From assembly GCF_000321225.1 (NCBI RefSeq), contig NW_004450267.1, positions 6,288,066 to 6,352,065 on the forward strand: a DNA stretch of 64,000 nucleotides, read 5' to 3'. The notes below the pieces were generated by a model. That model saw nothing but the letters and a program-made list of their open reading frames with translations. It was not told the DNA's origin and ran no database searches. Source of the stretch: Odobenus rosmarus divergens (lineage: Eukaryota > Chordata > Mammalia > Carnivora > Odobenidae). Within the stretch, counting starts at the first letter, position 1; each line of letters begins with the position of its first letter. Below are positions 61,001 through 62,867 of the stretch, one piece after another. The position numbers and the translations under genes were made by a program.

Positions 61001-62867
61001 AGTTTATGTGCAATGTTTTTTAAACAGGTATGCATCTTCTATTGATGATATTTTAGAAGATGAAGAACATTATGCAGACCAGTTAAAGGAATATCTGTTT
61101 TATGCAGAAGCATTGCGGTAAGTATAATAAGTGTTCCAGATGCAGCCCTGTGGCTGGTCACCGCTCTCTTCATATGTTGCCAGAAAATAAAGACAGTAAG
61201 GTGATTTTTAAATGAATTCATCCCCCAGGTATTGGATGAGGTCTCATTGTAATCCTCTGTGTTGCAGAGTGCTAGACATAGACATTTAAGACAAGTCCTG
61301 TTCTTGAAACATAATATTGATAAAACTCATCAGTCTCTGACCTCAGGTCTGTTTATATGTTGTTCTTTCTACTTTTTTCAGCTTGAAGATTGGATGCAAA
61401 ATACAGATTGAGTGTATGTAGCCCTGTCACTAGGCAATATGTTGCCATTTTTATTCTGTAATTCTTTACACATCTGCTTATCTTCTTAGGAAGGTTGTAT
61501 AAATTCTTAATATCACCACTTTGTCTTCTGTTCTTATGGTATCTCCTACAGAGCCAAACAGAATTCTCTGGTATATAGTCCTATTTAATTAAGAAGAAAT
61601 TAGTATACTTTTTCTGTCCGATTTTAAAAAATGAATCATTTTCCTGGAATAGGTGTCTTTTGGACATAGCCACTTTTGGTTATTTTCCTGTCACCTTTAA
61701 AAGCAGTGTAAGAATTCTGTTAGTAAACACAGCACCAATTTTCCTTTAGTTGTTCAGGAACTGGTATGAAAACATCCGCACATTGTTAGCCTTGTTCCTT
61801 TTTAAGACTTTGAGTAGTCAGGAGTTTCACCAAGGTCACATTACAAAGCAAAAGAAAGTTGCTGAATACAGTGGAATTCTGTACAGTTCTTAAACACTGT
61901 AGAAAAGATTAATGTATATTAGTATGTCCATGGTATATAGTTAAGTAAGATGAGATGTAGAATCACTTGAGGCATGTGCATATGTGTATATGTAAGTGCC
62001 TAGCTAAGGTCTGGCAGAATATGCACCATCTATTAATATGGATTGTGTCTGGATAGTGGAGTTAGGGAAAAGAAAGAATTCGTGAAACTTTTTTTATTTT
62101 GTGCATTCCTGTATTAGCATTTTTTTTTACACTAAGTGTGGATTACTTTTATGAAAAAAACTAAGACTTTTTTTTTTTTAAGATTTATTTGAGAGAGAGC
62201 ACGTGTGTGCAAGCGGGGTGGGGGGATGCGGGCAGAGGGAGAAGGAGAGAATCTAAAGCAGGCTCCCCGCTGAGCACAGAGCCCAACATGGGGCTCAGTC
62301 TCATGACCCTGAGATCCTGACCTGAGCCAAAATCAAGAGTTGGATGCTTAACCAACTGAGCCACCTAGGCACCTCAAAACTAAGATATTTCTATATAAAA
62401 AAGAAAATTTGGAGAAATCTTTTTAAAGAATATTCAGTTGCTTTGTGAGATTCCACCACTAGTTTCTATGTTATACAAAAGATTTTGTTGTTAATGTATG
62501 TGATAATGGTGTGTTTATTGAAAAAAATGTTGCAGGTGTCTAAAAAACAACCTTTTTTATTAAGTATATGTAAAATTTTTATGCTTATGTTCTGCTAGAT
62601 TTAATTTTTAATATTGGGCTACTATATTTTAAACTTGAAAATTCTGTGTACACAAGTTCTGAGCCTAGTAAGACATTGTGAATGCTTCCCCTCATGCCCT
62701 GAAAAATTTTTTTGATATGTTAAAAGAAGCCACAAAAGTTAAATGGCAGCACTTTTTTCATCCCTAGGGCTGTTTGCAGGAAACATGAACTTATGCAATA
62801 TGACTTGGAGATGGCTGCTCAGGACTTAGCATCCAAAAAGCAGCAATGTGAGGAACTGGCAACTGGG
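3276..62867 (+). CDS. SNX4: SNX4 gene, coding exons 1-11 (3'-incomplete in window)
   Basis: Sorting nexin-4, a PX-BAR protein of early and recycling endosomes. In mammals it binds PI3P, returns transferrin receptor to the recycling compartment, and with SNX7 or SNX30 supports ATG9A traffic in autophagy (family knowledge). Coding exons: 3276-3416, 18860-18981, 24356-24491, 24569-24718, 25177-25224, 30746-30801, 35391-35463, 44024-44085, 57289-57354, 61028-61117, 62768-62867. Joined, they give 348 codons without a stop; every intron is GT-AG and the phases agree. The PX domain spans about residues 61-187, with RRYSEF at 105-110, PPLPEKR at 127-133 and the RRR cluster at 153-155. The BAR part starts near residue 205 and runs off the window. 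The protein is nearly identical to human SNX4 except in the N-terminal 47 residues. About 100 C-terminal residues lie beyond 64000. Only coding parts are placed; UTR ends are not. Confidence 0.97.
4085..4116 (+). repeat. 16-base tandem duplication
   Basis: CTGCTTTGTGAAGCCC occurs twice in a row with no mismatch, in otherwise unique intron 1. Confidence 0.95.
4690..5340 (-). mobile_element. Old LINE-1 remnant
   Basis: Minus-strand ORF2 end text: GGGGTTGCTGGATTGTAGGG, TTGCTTTCCAAAGTGATTTT, CCCATCAGCAGTGCCTGATG. Confidence 0.7.
5432..5547 (+). mobile_element. SINEC, short older form
   Basis: Sense copy with GGGGCACCTGGCTGGCTC head and AGACTACTTAAAAA end. Confidence 0.85.
5647..5830 (+). mobile_element. 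SINEC, long form
   Basis: Near-consensus sense copy ending AATAAATAAATAAAATCTTT. AAAAGTAA flanks both ends. Confidence 0.92.
6176..6287 (-). mobile_element. SINEC, short older form
   Basis: Antisense copy with target-site duplication CCTTTCCCTCTTT at 6163-6175 and 6288-6300. Confidence 0.88.
6425..6610 (+). mobile_element. MIR
   Basis: TCACCAAGGTCACAAGCTAG, GGATTTGAGCCCAGGTCCTC and AGTAAGCCATGCTGCTTC follow the MIR consensus. The open frame 6373-6684 is only this repeat. Confidence 0.78.
7865..8061 (+). mobile_element. SINEC, long form
   Basis: Sense copy starting GGGGCACCTGGTGGCTCAG. Flanked by TAATGTTTTCT and TGATGTTTTCT. Confidence 0.92.
8505..8705 (+). mobile_element. MIR
   Basis: CATTTTACAGATGAGGAAAC is the conserved MIR core; both flanks match. 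Confidence 0.85.
9299..9393 (+). mobile_element. SINEC, short older form
   Basis: Sense copy ending AGAGATTACTTAAAAA. Confidence 0.82.
9394..9940. mobile_element. Old LINE-1 3' UTR-like remnant
   Basis: ATGTAGCCACAGTACTACCA, AGTTATTTTGTAGAATGCCC and CTCAATTTGGGTTTGCTTAT recall old L1M 3' text. Orientation not settled. Confidence 0.55.
9981..10389 (-). mobile_element. SINEC, long form, interrupted by another SINEC
   Basis: Antisense copy whose own target-site duplication ACTCATGGATTTTATTTTA (19 bases) sits at 9962-9980 and 10390-10408. A second SINE at 10006-10210 splits it. Confidence 0.95.
10006..10210 (+). mobile_element. SINEC, long form, nested
   Basis: Near-consensus sense copy inside the antisense SINE above. 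The host text AAAGATTTTATTTATTTA ends at 10005 and restarts near 10211, which is the insertion duplication. Confidence 0.94.
10421..13221 (-). mobile_element. LINE-1, 5'-truncated, antisense
   Basis: 2.8 kb carnivore L1 read on the minus strand. It runs from within the reverse-transcriptase region of ORF2 (near 13200) to the 3' end with poly-A (T-run at 10421). Minus-strand peptides include [26 protein letters not shown] and [12 protein letters not shown]. The FADD active-site box is still readable near 12400-12425, but frames are broken several times, so it is dead. Target-site duplication TAAACAACTTTATT at 10407-10420 and 13222-13235. Confidence 0.95.
12600..13202 (-). pseudogene. L1 ORF2 fragment, reverse-transcriptase N-terminal part
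   Basis: A 200-residue open stretch within the L1 above. Hallmarks are [21 protein letters not shown], the palm and fingers entry region, and [14 protein letters not shown] around the first catalytic Asp. The frame ends at 12600 and continues in another frame (12404-12607), so no full ORF2 remains. Confidence 0.9.
13236..13345 (-). mobile_element. Old LINE-1 3' remnant
   Basis: AAGGTATAATTTATATATCA and ATGCAACCATCACCACAATC match old L1M text; the younger L1 inserted at its edge. Confidence 0.6.
13349..13449 (-). mobile_element. SINEC, truncated
   Basis: Antisense copy that starts inside the body (CCTGCTGAGCGGGGAGCCC) and lacks the tail. Confidence 0.85.
13465..13658 (-). mobile_element. SINEC, long form
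   Basis: Antisense copy directly after the truncated one, with T-run, GATTTTATTTATTTATTTGA and head GAGCCATCCAGGTGCCCC. Confidence 0.92.
13660..14235 (-). mobile_element. Old LINE-1 ORF2 remnant
   Basis: Minus-strand L1 text in order: TAAGAACTCTTTGCATATCC, ATTTAGTGGTTTCAGCACCA, TCTTCCATTGATCTTTCTTC. Confidence 0.72.
14997..15191 (-). mobile_element. SINEC, long form
   Basis: Antisense copy with perfect 19-base target-site duplication TCATTTTGTTTTTAGTCTT at 14978-14996 and 15192-15210. Confidence 0.95.
16184..16560 (-). mobile_element. LINE-1 3' end, antisense
   Basis: Carnivore L1 3' part with TGTAATTTCTT at 16173-16183 and 16561-16571. Contains the first N gap. Confidence 0.88.
16399..16454. 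other. Assembly gap (N run)
   Basis: 56 undetermined bases inside an L1 3' fragment. Both sides carry the same L1 text (ACCCTCAGTTTGTTTC), so a tandem duplication or misjoin is possible. Confidence 0.99.
16866..17063 (-). mobile_element. SINEC, long form
   Basis: Antisense copy with a G-rich run at 16925-16947. Flanked by TAATTTTCT on both sides. Confidence 0.9.
17740..17935 (-). mobile_element. SINEC, long form
   Basis: Antisense copy between two TACTTTGGT copies. Confidence 0.92.
18366..18562 (-). mobile_element. SINEC, long form
   Basis: Antisense copy with TTCTTAGGCATTTTAT at 18350-18365 and 18563-18578. It lies 300 bases before exon 2. Confidence 0.94.
18860..18981 (+). CDS. SNX4: SNX4 exon 2, start of PX domain
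   Basis: Residues 48-87 plus two bases of codon 88. It begins with [10 protein letters not shown]; human has His where this has Glu at the third position. It then gives the first PX beta strands up to YTAYLIET. The acceptor is TTTTGTCCAG. The donor AAG|GTGGGC keeps G at +5 but is otherwise far from GTAAGT. Phase 2. Confidence 0.96.
19087..19277 (-). mobile_element. SINEC, older long subfamily
   Basis: Antisense copy of the form with AATCAAGAGTCAGATGCCC and GAGCCCAACATGGGCTCAG; diverged. Confidence 0.87.
20235..20405 (-). mobile_element. LINE-1 3' end, antisense
   Basis: Contains TAACATACAGTGTTATATTA and TTTCAGGTGTACAGTGTAG, a carnivore L1 3' end. Related flanks AAATTAGTCATTTTG and AATTAGGTCATTTTG. 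Confidence 0.82.
20464..20576 (-). mobile_element. SINEC, short older form
   Basis: Antisense copy between TCACAGAGATTTTT (20450-20463) and TCACGCAGATTTTT (20577-20590). Confidence 0.85.
20591..20733 (-). mobile_element. LINE-1 3' end, antisense
   Basis: Ends in the same 3' sequence type as 16184-16560 (GTAGTGTTCCATGA, ATAACACCCACTGCTCCATT). Flanked by TCACGCAGATTTTT and TCACAGAGATTTTT (20734-20747). Confidence 0.85.
20806..21004 (-). mobile_element. SINEC, long form
   Basis: Antisense copy, T-run through GAGCCACCCAGGCACTCC. Confidence 0.92.
21100..21330 (-). mobile_element. Old LINE-1 3' remnant
   Basis: Contains TGAGGTATAATTGACATATA and ATAGTTTACCATGCTG, common old L1M text. Edges approximate. 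Confidence 0.65.
21646..21822 (-). mobile_element. SINEC, long form
   Basis: Antisense copy with perfect 19-base duplication CACAATTGTATTTCATTAT at 21627-21645 and 21823-21841. Confidence 0.95.
21895..21955 (+). mobile_element. MER5-like DNA transposon remnant
   Basis: CAGTGATTCTTAAACTTTAA followed by ATAGGAATCACTTGAGGAA resembles the left end of MER5A. Short and diverged. Confidence 0.45.
22048..22238 (-). mobile_element. SINEC, long form
   Basis: Antisense copy between AAGTCAGAGGTTTTT and AAGTCACTGGTTTTT. Confidence 0.9.
22987..23186 (-). mobile_element. SINEC, long form
   Basis: Antisense copy with GATGTGTATACTTTCTT at 22970-22986 and 23187-23203. A small (AGGC)n run lies in its middle. 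Confidence 0.95.
23850..24050 (-). mobile_element. MIR
   Basis: TTCCTCATCTGCACAATGGG and GAGTGCCTGGTTCATAAGCA match the reverse strand of the MIR core and 3' part. Confidence 0.75.
24072..24269 (-). mobile_element. SINEC, long form, 86 bases before exon 3
   Basis: Antisense copy with TGGAGTTAACAAATTTT at 24055-24071 and 24270-24286 (17 of 17). Its T-rich end runs into TTTGACAG at 24106, a splice-acceptor-like site. Confidence 0.95.
24356..24491 (+). CDS. SNX4: SNX4 exon 3, PX core
   Basis: Completes Arg88 and runs to Arg133. It carries RRYSEF at 105-110; Arg106 and Ser108 contact the 3-phosphate in this family. It also carries the PPLPEK loop with Lys132, which faces the membrane. The acceptor is TGTTCCTTTTCAG and the donor AGG|GTAAGA, phase 0. 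Confidence 0.97.
24569..24718 (+). CDS. SNX4: SNX4 exon 4, PX C-terminal half
   Basis: Residues 134-183, exactly 50 codons. It has the Arg153-155 cluster (Arg154 binds the inositol phosphate in the family) followed by GLENFLL, the PX helix. It starts only 77 bases after exon 3. The donor CAG|GTATTT is weak at +4 to +6. Length divisible by three and phase 0 at both ends mean skipping would keep the frame but remove a PX half. Confidence 0.97.
25177..25224 (+). CDS. SNX4: SNX4 exon 5, PX-BAR linker
   Basis: A 48-base exon, residues 184-199 ([16 protein letters not shown]), phase 0 at both ends. The acceptor is AATTTTTAG and the donor AAG|GTAAGA. It encodes the linker between the PX domain and the first BAR helix. 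Confidence 0.95.
27093..27210 (+). mobile_element. SINEC, short older form
   Basis: Diverged sense copy ending GTGGAGCCTACTTAAAAA. Confidence 0.78.
27292..27480 (-). mobile_element. SINEC, long form
   Basis: Antisense copy with long T-run and head GACTGAGCCACCCAGGTGCC. Confidence 0.92.
27605..27802 (-). mobile_element. SINEC, older long subfamily
   Basis: Antisense copy with the AACCAAGAGTCCGACACTTA signature. AAATCTAGTT flanks both ends. Confidence 0.88.
28190..28330. mobile_element. L2-like remnant
   Basis: TCAGGTGCTCTTTTAGGTGC and TTATGGAGCTTATATTTTAG match ancient LINE-2 text by eye. Confidence 0.5.
28840..29050. mobile_element. L2-like remnant
   Basis: GCACCAGGGGTACAGCAGAG and GCTCTTACATTCTAGTGGAC match ancient LINE-2 text. 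The open frames here (28777-29073) are not genes. Confidence 0.5.
30746..30801 (+). CDS. SNX4: SNX4 exon 6, start of BAR region
   Basis: A 56-base exon, residues 200-217 ([18 protein letters not shown]) plus two bases of Lys218. The acceptor is ATTTTTTCCAG and the donor AA|GTAAGG, phase 2. It is too short to be found by open-frame length; identity comes from the sequence match and the phase fit with exon 7. Confidence 0.95.
31783..31978 (-). mobile_element. SINEC, long form
   Basis: Antisense copy of the GTAGGCAGAGCAGCAGGCAG subgroup, between AGTCTTATTTATTTA and AGCCTTATTTATTTA. Confidence 0.93.
31995..32158 (-). mobile_element. SINEC, internally deleted
   Basis: Antisense copy 20 bases after the previous one. 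It jumps from GGGAGCCTGA to GATTATGA, losing about 25 bases. Confidence 0.9.
32160..32790 (-). mobile_element. Old LINE-1 3' region
   Basis: Carries ACATCCCCCACCAGAATGGT, TATTATCACCCAAAGACATT and AGATTGGCTTTTTTCACTTA, typical of old mammalian L1 3' ends. Split by a SINE at 32451-32590. Confidence 0.7.
32451..32590 (+). mobile_element. SINEC, short older form, inside old L1
   Basis: Sense copy with a long A-rich tail. TATTTTCACTGT at 32436-32447 and 32591-32602. Confidence 0.9.
33223..33353 (-). mobile_element. SINEC, short older form
   Basis: Antisense copy; TATATCATTTATTG at 33209-33222 and TATATCATTCATTG at 33354-33367. Confidence 0.9.
33609..33724 (+). mobile_element. SINEC, short form
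   Basis: Sense copy with perfect duplication TATGTTTCTTCAAACT at 33593-33608 and 33725-33740. Confidence 0.93.
33780..35060. repeat. Ancient interspersed repeat, family not named
   Basis: Texts such as GACCCCAAGGAGTGCCAGCA and GGTGAGGTCAGCTGTTACAA look like a high-copy ancient mammalian repeat that I cannot name. Similar text occurs at 52060-53080 and perhaps 28560-28830. Edges approximate. Confidence 0.4.
35391..35463 (+). CDS. SNX4: SNX4 exon 7, BAR helix 1
   Basis: Residues 218-242: [10 protein letters not shown] followed by an amphipathic helix ending LLRVRA. One residue differs from human (Glu for Asp in RFTDLK). The acceptor is CCTGTTTCAG and the donor GCT|GTAAGT, phase 0. Confidence 0.96.
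35996..36200 (+). mobile_element. SINEC, long form
   Basis: Sense copy with an 18-A tail; flanks GACTTTGAAAG and GACTGAAAG. Confidence 0.92.
37488..37677 (+). mobile_element. SINEC, long form
   Basis: Near-consensus sense copy; flanks AAAATAAGGTGCG and AAAATAAGATGCG. Confidence 0.93.
37691..37733 (+). repeat. Tandem TTTTCTGTCA repeat
   Basis: About four imperfect copies of a ten-base unit, just after a SINE. Confidence 0.75.
37770..37930. mobile_element. L2-like remnant
   Basis: GAGCTCCTCAAGAGCAGCTT and CATAGTAGACACTCACTATA match the ancient LINE-2 3' part by eye. Confidence 0.5.
37981..38164 (-). mobile_element. LINE-1 3' end, antisense
   Basis: Short carnivore L1 with AAATTGCTTCTT at 37969-37980 and 38165-38176. 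Confidence 0.9.
38356..38527 (-). mobile_element. SINEC, long form
   Basis: Antisense copy, diverged head GAGCCACTCAGGTACTG. Confidence 0.88.
38573..38748 (-). mobile_element. SINEC, long form, inside an older SINE
   Basis: Antisense copy with head GACTGACCCAGGCATCCC (deletion in the GAGCCACCCAG text). TAAGATTTT flanks both sides. Confidence 0.9.
38749..38832 (-). mobile_element. SINEC, short older form
   Basis: Head half of an antisense copy whose tail half is about 38540-38572; the SINE above split it. Confidence 0.8.
39555..39758 (+). mobile_element. SINEC, long form
   Basis: Sense copy; TAAATAACAGCGGAAA before and TAAATAACAACGGAAA after (15 of 16). Confidence 0.94.
39790..40035 (+). 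mobile_element. MIR
   Basis: AACATTTATTTACCACTATA, TTGTAGATTAGGAACAGAAG and GAGCCCATGCTCTTAACTAC follow the MIR consensus in order. Confidence 0.8.
40120..40335 (+). mobile_element. MIR
   Basis: GTCATCTTATTTAATCCTCA and AGGAGCTGGAATTTGAACTC follow the MIR consensus. Confidence 0.78.
40387..40600 (+). mobile_element. SINEC, long form
   Basis: Sense copy with a long (CT)n stretch and AAATAAATAAATAAAATC tail. Confidence 0.93.
41657..41850 (-). mobile_element. SINEC, long form
   Basis: Antisense copy with long T-run; head GACTGAGGCACCCAGGCACC. Confidence 0.92.
42243..42446 (+). mobile_element. SINEC, long form
   Basis: Sense copy; AAAGCAGACAACT before and AAAGCAAACAACC after. Confidence 0.92.
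42595..42775. mobile_element. Possible hAT-type DNA transposon remnant
   Basis: GCAGGGATGGGCAGACTTTT, AGTAAATATTTTCAGCCTTT and AATAAGACTTTACAGAAACA recall a common mammalian non-autonomous DNA transposon. Family not certain. Confidence 0.55.
43540..43718 (-). mobile_element. SINEC, long form
   Basis: Antisense copy; ATCACTTTT on both sides. Confidence 0.92.
43793..43816 (+). repeat. (GT)n microsatellite
   Basis: Twelve uninterrupted GT units; likely length-variable. Confidence 0.95.
44024..44085 (+). CDS. SNX4: SNX4 exon 8, BAR region
   Basis: Residues 243-262 ([20 protein letters not shown]) plus two bases of Ser263. The acceptor is TTTATTCCAG and the donor AG|GTAAGC, phase 2. Intron 8, which follows, is a little over 13 kb and the most L1-rich in the window. 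Confidence 0.96.
44597..44795 (-). mobile_element. SINEC, long form, inside L1
   Basis: Antisense copy; TCATTCTTTTTTAT at 44583-44596 and 44796-44809. Confidence 0.95.
44819..44912. repeat. Two adjacent inverted repeats inside L1
   Basis: The first pairs CCATTGTGT (44824-44832) with ACACAATGG (44845-44853). The second pairs the 14 bases at 44867-44880 with 44899-44912 (GAGCTAGATATATA arm). Other L1 copies here lack this block. Confidence 0.9.
45988..46062 (+). repeat. (CTTT)n microsatellite
   Basis: About fourteen CTTT units, grown from the poly-A end of the SINE that follows. Prone to length change. Confidence 0.95.
46005..46250 (-). mobile_element. SINEC, long form, inside L1
   Basis: Antisense copy with CTTTGTTTTTCTTTCTT at 45988-46004 and 46251-46267. 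Includes the tetranucleotide run. Confidence 0.93.
48955..49148 (-). mobile_element. SINEC, long form, inside old L1
   Basis: Antisense copy; TTAGTTTCTTTA before and TAGTTTCTTTT after. Confidence 0.93.
49156..49232 (-). mobile_element. Possible SINEC tail remnant
   Basis: AATTTTTGAGAGAGTGCGTG followed by purine-rich text and then nothing of the head. Confidence 0.5.
49694..51062 (-). mobile_element. LINE-1, 5'-truncated, antisense
   Basis: About 1.2 kb of L1 3' end and ORF2 C-terminal part, plus a SINE. GACATTTTTTA at 49683-49693 and 51063-51073. It landed inside or beside the older L1 remnant. Confidence 0.9.
50794..50985 (-). mobile_element. SINEC, long form, inside L1
   Basis: Antisense copy of the GTAGGCAGAGCAGCAGGCAG subgroup; TAATCCATTTT at 50783-50793 and 50986-50996. 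Confidence 0.95.
51312..51417 (+). mobile_element. SINEC, short older form
   Basis: Sense copy ending AGAGATTACTTAAAAATAAA. Its tail abuts the next SINE. GAAAATTAACA flanks the pair. Confidence 0.87.
51418..51620 (+). mobile_element. SINEC, long form
   Basis: Sense copy joined head-to-tail to the short one; its tail ends in (GA)n. Confidence 0.9.
51837..51991 (-). mobile_element. SINEC, internally deleted
   Basis: Antisense copy missing part of the CT-rich stretch; CTAAAATATTTT at 51825-51836 and 51992-52003. Confidence 0.92.
52060..53080. repeat. Ancient interspersed repeat, family not named
   Basis: Texts such as ATTGCAATAGTCTAGGAATG and AGGGAACACTTCAAGAAGTT recall the same unnamed family as 33780-35060. 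Split by a SINE. Confidence 0.4.
52458..52567 (+). mobile_element. SINEC, short form
   Basis: Sense copy with GGATCAGGCAAAG at 52445-52457 and 52568-52580. Confidence 0.92.
53619..53641 (+). repeat. (TTG)n microsatellite
   Basis: TTGTTGTTGTTGTTG run, at the A-tail end of the antisense SINE that follows. Confidence 0.85.
53642..53741 (-). mobile_element. SINEC, truncated older form
   Basis: Antisense copy from AGAGCCCAATATGGGGCTTG to GACTGAGCCACCCC. Confidence 0.85.
53742..53842 (-). mobile_element. SINEC, short older form
   Basis: Antisense copy directly after the previous one, same orientation; TAATCTCTACACCCAATGTG. Confidence 0.85.
54185..54592. mobile_element. MER5A-like DNA transposon, split by a SINE
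   Basis: Starts AGTGCTTCTTAAACTTCAA and ends ACAGTTTGAGTAGCAG, the inverted ends of MER5. The internal text (GATCTCCTGGAGAACTA; GCATTTCTAATGAAATTCTA) fits too. The SINE at 54317-54521 interrupts it. Confidence 0.7.
54317..54521 (-). mobile_element. SINEC, long form, inside MER5A-like
   Basis: Antisense copy with an internal duplication around AGGCAGAGGGTGGAGCACAG. CTGTGATCTGCATTTCT before and CTGTGATCCTGCATTTCT after. Confidence 0.93.
54680..54940. mobile_element. L2-like remnant
   Basis: ATTTATCAGGCTCTAAACTG and GTGAGTCCTCCCTTCCTTGA recall LINE-2 text. Low certainty. Confidence 0.4.
54942..55136 (-). mobile_element. SINEC, older long subfamily
   Basis: Antisense copy with AATCAAGAGTCAGATGCTTA; diverged. 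Confidence 0.87.
55248..55447 (-). mobile_element. SINEC, long form
   Basis: Antisense copy with CTTAGGTTCCTTTTTC at 55232-55247 and 55448-55463. Confidence 0.95.
56206..56336 (+). mobile_element. SINEC, short form
   Basis: Sense copy with (AAAAT)n tail; AATGACAACA before and AATGACAAAA after. Confidence 0.88.
56440..56636 (-). mobile_element. SINEC, long form
   Basis: Antisense copy; AGTTTTCTTTTTTT on both sides. Confidence 0.93.
56668..56785. mobile_element. MER5-like DNA transposon remnant
   Basis: CAGAATCATCCATGGAGCTT and ACCCCAGAGATGCTGAATAA fit the middle of MER5A/B. Confidence 0.55.
57048..57241 (+). mobile_element. SINEC, long form, 47 bases before exon 9
   Basis: Sense copy with TCCATATCTA at 57038-57047 and 57242-57251. 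Confidence 0.95.
57289..57354 (+). CDS. SNX4: SNX4 exon 9, BAR region
   Basis: Residues 263-284 ([22 protein letters not shown]) plus two bases of Val285. The acceptor is TTTTTCTCCCTAG and the donor GT|GTAAGT, phase 2. A sense SINE ends 47 bases before this exon. Confidence 0.96.
57490..59040 (+). mobile_element. Old LINE-1 ORF2 region, sense strand
   Basis: Text order follows L1 ORF2 on the plus strand: ATCCACTCAAAGTAAAAATT, AGTGTTAATATGTCCATTCC, AAGCCACTGACTGGGAGTAA. Frames are broken throughout. This is the only clearly sense L1 in the window. Text at 58750-58925 is out of order (see next entry). Confidence 0.75.
58750..58925 (+). mobile_element. L1 3'-end insert within the old L1
   Basis: GGTTGCACAACACTGTGAAT and ACTGTACACTTAAAAATTAT are L1 3' UTR text, placed between two neighbouring parts of ORF2 (CTTATCAAGA before, AAGACACCATTAAAATAA after). 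Confidence 0.65.
59308..59499 (-). mobile_element. SINEC, long form, with gap
   Basis: Antisense copy; T-run, then the second N gap, then body and head GACTGAGCCACCCAGGCACC. Confidence 0.92.
59327..59381. other. Assembly gap (N run)
   Basis: 55 undetermined bases directly after a poly-T run, inside an antisense SINE. The missing part corresponds to the A-rich and CT-rich end of the SINE. Confidence 0.99.
59991..60174 (+). mobile_element. SINEC, long form
   Basis: Sense copy; AAAAGATCAGAAGT at 59977-59990 and AAAAGATCAAAAGT at 60175-60188. Confidence 0.93.
60598..60783 (+). mobile_element. SINEC with box A deletion
   Basis: Sense copy whose head reads GGCGCAGTCGTTGAGCGTC, lacking CTGGGTGGCTC. 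Perfect 18-base duplication AAGCTACCTCTAAGAAGG at 60580-60597 and 60784-60801. Confidence 0.95.
61028..61117 (+). CDS. SNX4: SNX4 exon 10, BAR region
   Basis: Completes Val285 and runs to residue 314, with two bases of Arg315. An acidic stretch ([15 protein letters not shown]) leads into a helix ending FYAEAL. The acceptor is TTTTTAAACAG and the donor CG|GTAAGT, phase 2. Confidence 0.96.
61118..62767 (+). other. SNX4: SNX4 intron 10
   Basis: 1.65 kb of mostly unique AT-rich sequence with one older SINE at 62167-62375. No other gene signal. Confidence 0.75.
62167..62375 (-). mobile_element. SINEC, older long subfamily
   Basis: Antisense copy; AAAACTAAGA at 62157-62166 and 62376-62385. Confidence 0.9.
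62768..62867 (+). CDS. SNX4: SNX4 exon 11, BAR helix 2
   Basis: Completes Arg315 and runs to Gly348. It starts [20 protein letters not shown] and ends CEELATG; human has Val for this Ala. It is the last exon in the window. The acceptor is TTTTCATCCCTAG and the donor GGG|GTGAGT, phase 0. Confidence 0.96.

Larger units (their letters stand above)
57355..61027 (+). other. SNX4: SNX4 intron 9
   Basis: 3.7 kb. An old sense-strand L1 fills 57490-59040. Three SINEs follow. 59500-59990 and 60180-60580 appear unique. Confidence 0.75.
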